Source: Microbacterium aoyamense (GTDB lineage Bacteria > Actinomycetota > Actinomycetes > Actinomycetales > Microbacteriaceae). From it: 64,000 bases of DNA. This document shows positions 61,770 through 64,000 of this stretch, one piece after another. Made by a program: the position numbers and the translations under genes. Position 1 is the first letter of the stretch. Each line of letters opens with the position of its first letter. The DNA lies in the NCBI RefSeq assembly GCF_023155855.1, contig NZ_JAKNUT010000005.1:248001-312000 (forward strand), written 5' to 3'. The notes beneath the pieces were generated by a model that made no database searches, had not been told where the DNA came from, and saw only the letters and a list, made by a program, of their open reading frames with translations.

Positions 61770-62708
61770 TCAGGACGACGTGAGGGCCGCGGCTCCGTCG
61801 AGCTCCGTGTCGCGAACGTCGCCGATGAGCGCGGCTCCGAGCGCGGCCGCGGGCGAACCGGCGGGCAGGAGCTCGACCCGCTCCTCGAGGTGAAGAGATC
61901 GCATGAAGGGGGATGCCGCGGCACTCGCCGCGAGTTCGGCCGAGACATCCGCCATCAACCGGTCGCCGAGCGCGGTGACTCCCCCGCCCAGCACGACGGC
62001 GTCGACGTCGGCGGTCAGCACGAGCACGCGTACGGCCGCCGCGACGCCGCGCGCGAGACCTGATCGCAGCGCGATCGCGGCGGGATCGCCGGCATCGGCC
62101 GCGTCGAAGACGTCTCGGACGGGCAGCGCGCCGGGGCGCGCCCAGCGTTCGGCGATCGCTCCGCCGCCCGCGAAGGCCTCGATGCAGCCGAACTGCCCGC
62201 AGCGGCACAGCGGCCCGTGCGGATCGACCGAGATGTGGCCGACCTCTCCCGCCGTGCCGCGCGCTCCGCGCCAGAGTTCTCCGCCACGGACGATGCCCGC
62301 CGCGATGCCCGTGCCGAGGTTGAGGTAGCCGGTCGTGCCGACGCCGCCATGCAGGACGTAGGCGCCGAGCGCGGCCGCTTTGACGTCGTTCTCGACGCGG
62401 ACGGGCACTCCCAGAGCCGGGCCCACGACCGCCGCGAGGTCGAGTTCGGCGACGCCGAGGTTGACGGCGTGCACGACGCGCGCCGTACCCGGCTCGACCT
62501 GCCCCGGCATCCCGATCCCGACCGAGCGCACCGACGCGCGGTCGATCCCGCCCTCGCCGGTGAGTGCCGCGACGGCATCGAGCACCGTCTGCACAACGGC
62601 ATCCGACCCCCATCCTGTCGCGAGTCGCGCGCGTGCGGTGACGACGCCGGACTCGTCGATCGCGAGCGCGTCGGTCTTCGTGCCTCCGACGTCCAGCCCG
62701 ATCCTCAT
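61770..62708 (-). CDS. ROK family sugar kinase, probably N-acetylglucosamine kinase
   Basis: 312 residues. LDVGGTKTDALAIDE is the phosphate-binding start; VRVENDVKAAALGAYVL and GTGIAAGIVRGGELWRG are ROK motifs. The zinc site GHISVDP...CRCGQFGCIEAF is intact. ROK kinases phosphorylate glucose, GlcNAc or N-acetylmannosamine. GlcNAc is favoured by the nearby hexosaminidase, nagA and sugar ABC permeases, but glucose cannot be excluded. Transcribed with the permeases, 43 bases after the upstream one. Confidence 0.85.
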   Translation of the reverse strand: MRIGLDVGGTKTDALAIDESGVVTARARLATGWGSDAVVQTVLDAVAALTGEGGIDRASVRSVGIGMPGQVEPGTARVVHAVNLGVAELDLAAVVGPALGVPVRVENDVKAAALGAYVLHGGVGTTGYLNLGTGIAAGIVRGGELWRGARGTAGEVGHISVDPHGPLCRCGQFGCIEAFAGGGAIAERWARPGALPVRDVFDAADAGDPAAIALRSGLARGVAAAVRVLVLTADVDAVVLGGGVTALGDRLMADVSAELAASAAASPFMRSLHLEERVELLPAGSPAAALGAALIGDVRDTELDGAAALTSS

Positions 62709-62751
62709 CGGCCGTCCTCCCGTCGGAAGGCGGCTGCTTCGTGCGTGTGCA

Positions 62752-63717
62752 TCAGCCCTTGACCGCCCCTGCGACCAGTCCGCCGGTCATGCGTCCCTGC
62801 ACGATGAGGAAGAAGATGACGACCGGGATCGAGATGAGCGTGGCGCCCGCCATCACGGCACCCCAGTTGGTCGCCTCGGTGGCCGACTGGAACGAGTTCA
62901 GCCAGGTCGGGAGCGTAAGGTTGTAGCCCTTCATCAGCAGCAGCGCCATCGTGAACTCGTTCCACGCCTGGATGAAGGCGAAGATGCCCGTAGCGACGAG
63001 ACCCGGTGCCAGCAGGGGGAAGGTCACCTTCCAGAACGCCTGCGACTTCGTGCATCCATCGATCATCGCCGCTTCTTCGAGGTCCGCGGGGACACCGGCG
63101 ACGAATCCGCGGAGCGTCCAGATCGTGAACGGGATGACGGACGCGAGGTACACGATCCCCAGGCCCAGCATCGTGTTCATGAGGCGCCAGTCGTCGATCA
63201 TCCCGTAGAGGGTGAACATCATCGCTTCGCCCGGGATCATCTGGATCACCAGCACCGCGACGATGAACAGGCGCCGGCCCTTGAACGCGAACCGGGCGAG
63301 GGCGACCGACGCGAGGAAGGCGAAGAGCAGCGTCGCGACGAGGACCCCGAAGGTCACGATCGTCGAGGTCAGGAGCCCGTGTGGGAAGTCGGTCTGACCC
63401 GGCGCCGCCTCGCGCGTCCAGGCGGTGATGTAGTTGCGGAAGGTCAGGTCGAGCGGAAGCAGGCTCGGCGTGCGACTGATGATCTGGTTGCTCGGCGTGA
63501 GCGACATGTTGATCATCCAGTACACCGGGAAGACCGAGCATACGAAGACGATCAGCGCCGCGATGTTGAGGAACGTCCGCGTCACGACGCGCTTGCCGGA
63601 CGGCCGCCGGGCCTCGATGGAGCCTCGCCGGGGAGCCTTGGCCTTGCCGCCGCTCTCGAGGACCTCGTCGACACCGATCGTGCCGAGCTGCGTGCCCGCG
63701 TTGATCTGGGTGCTCAC
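62752..63717 (-). CDS. Sugar ABC transporter permease (MalG type)
   Basis: 321 residues, GTG start overlapping the previous permease stop by four bases. A cytoplasmic N-terminus of about 45 residues precedes six spans. The EAA loop is DLEEAAMIDGCTKSQAFWKV (EAAxIDG...), as in carbohydrate uptake permeases of the CUT1 family. FPVYWMINMSLTPSNQII marks the start of the permease core. With the partner permease and ROK kinase it likely imports an amino sugar or oligosaccharide; the ATPase is usually MsiK-like and encoded elsewhere. Confidence 0.92.
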   Translation of the reverse strand: MSTQINAGTQLGTIGVDEVLESGGKAKAPRRGSIEARRPSGKRVVTRTFLNIAALIVFVCSVFPVYWMINMSLTPSNQIISRTPSLLPLDLTFRNYITAWTREAAPGQTDFPHGLLTSTIVTFGVLVATLLFAFLASVALARFAFKGRRLFIVAVLVIQMIPGEAMMFTLYGMIDDWRLMNTMLGLGIVYLASVIPFTIWTLRGFVAGVPADLEEAAMIDGCTKSQAFWKVTFPLLAPGLVATGIFAFIQAWNEFTMALLLMKGYNLTLPTWLNSFQSATEATNWGAVMAGATLISIPVVIFFLIVQGRMTGGLVAGAVKG

Positions 63718-64000
63718 AGCTCCTCCTCCTTCAGGGTCGTGCGCACGTAGCGCCAGGAAAGGATCAGCAGCAGAGCGACCATGACCACGCCGATCGCGCT
63801 CGTGAAGCCGAAGTCGCCCGGCCCCTGACGGAACATGTACGTACCGAGCACGTTCGTCTCCGAGGCCAGGCCGCCGCGGGACTGCAGTGCGTAGACCTGC
63901 GTGAAGATGCGCAGGTTCCAGATGATCTCGAGGACGAGCACGACGACCAGCACACTGCGCAGGTACGGGAAGACGACGAAGCGGAAGCGCTTGATACCCG
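63714..64000 (-). CDS. Sugar ABC transporter permease (MalF type), C-terminal part
   Basis: Only the last 94 residues are inside the window. VVFPYLRSVLVVVLVLEIIWNLR carries the final MalF-type helices, and IFTQVYALQSRGGLASETNVLGTYMF is the usual loop with GG(x)xxxT. The C-terminus is YVRTTLKEEEL. It overlaps the next permease's GTG by four bases. The binding protein and the rest of the operon lie beyond 64000. Confidence 0.9.
   Translation of the reverse strand, partial: GIKRFRFVVFPYLRSVLVVVLVLEIIWNLRIFTQVYALQSRGGLASETNVLGTYMFRQGPGDFGFTSAIGVVMVALLLILSWRYVRTTLKEEEL

Noticed and set aside
1-64000. tRNA or rRNA genes in the intergenic gaps
   Set aside because: I checked every gap longer than about 70 bases for cloverleaf arms and TTCRA-type T loops and saw none.

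Overview
The window is a high-GC, gene-dense stretch of an actinobacterial chromosome. Gene order (manC, then sdhCDAB; glyA-folD; ribDE-ribBA-ribH), GTP-type PEP carboxykinase, a RamB-type regulator, many GTG/TTG starts and probable leaderless genes all point to Microbacteriaceae. Microbacterium or a close relative is the best inference, but no rRNA or marker set is present to prove it. No tRNA, rRNA, insertion sequence, prophage or CRISPR array was seen; the region looks like stable chromosome with one catabolic island.

Left part (1-16 kb): the start of mannose-1-phosphate guanylyltransferase (partial), the succinate dehydrogenase operon sdhCDAB, an MFS permease, a YihY-family membrane protein, exonuclease III, a zinc-independent oxidoreductase facing its probable TetR repressor across two tandem palindromes, trpS, an AbiEi/DUF559-type nuclease-like gene bracketed by two copies of an inverted-repeat element, a GNAT acetyltransferase, an Fpg/Nei glycosylase and the glpD-glpK glycerol operon.

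Middle (16-34 kb): an FMN riboswitch drives ribD-ribE-ribBA-ribH. Next come a drug-type ABC-2 exporter operon with its own TetR regulator, a small HTH protein coupled to a fused ABC exporter and preceded by two matching palindromes, and PEP carboxykinase opposite RamB. These are followed by a DUF4436 membrane protein, a winged-helix protein, and an aldehyde dehydrogenase, NIPSNAP protein and ThDP decarboxylase group.

Catabolic island (35.7-46 kb): a complete homoprotocatechuate (3,4-dihydroxyphenylacetate) meta-cleavage pathway. One arm (minus strand) holds an aromatic-acid MFS importer, a MobA-like flavin hydroxylase and a small unknown protein. The other arm (plus strand) holds a FAH-RraA fusion, a GntR regulator, semialdehyde dehydrogenase, extradiol dioxygenase, hydratase and aldolase. 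The arms diverge from a 115-bp control region. The hydroxylase probably supplies the ring-activation step in place of HpaBC, and the FAH-RraA fusion replaces the usual double FAH protein.

Right part (46-64 kb): a transglutaminase-like protein, a DGPF protein with an ECF42-type sigma factor and a matching promoter, and an amino-acid ABC transporter followed by a duplicated 68-bp palindromic element. Then come glyA-folD under a ZTP riboswitch, a secreted GH20 hexosaminidase with nagA, and a membrane-anchored sigma factor fused to a zinc-finger anti-sigma segment and a long Asp-Pro-Thr/Val stalk. The window ends with a GlcD-like oxidase and a minus-strand operon of sugar ABC permeases, ROK kinase and a membrane protein. 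The hexosaminidase, nagA, ROK kinase and permeases together suggest amino-sugar (chitin or peptidoglycan fragment) use.

The points most worth following up are the FAH-RraA fusion and the hydroxylase replacement in the homoprotocatechuate island, the sigma/anti-sigma stalk fusion, the repeat-bracketed AbiEi/DUF559 gene, the unclassified palindromic intergenic elements, several clean operator palindromes, and a recurring leaderless-promoter pattern.
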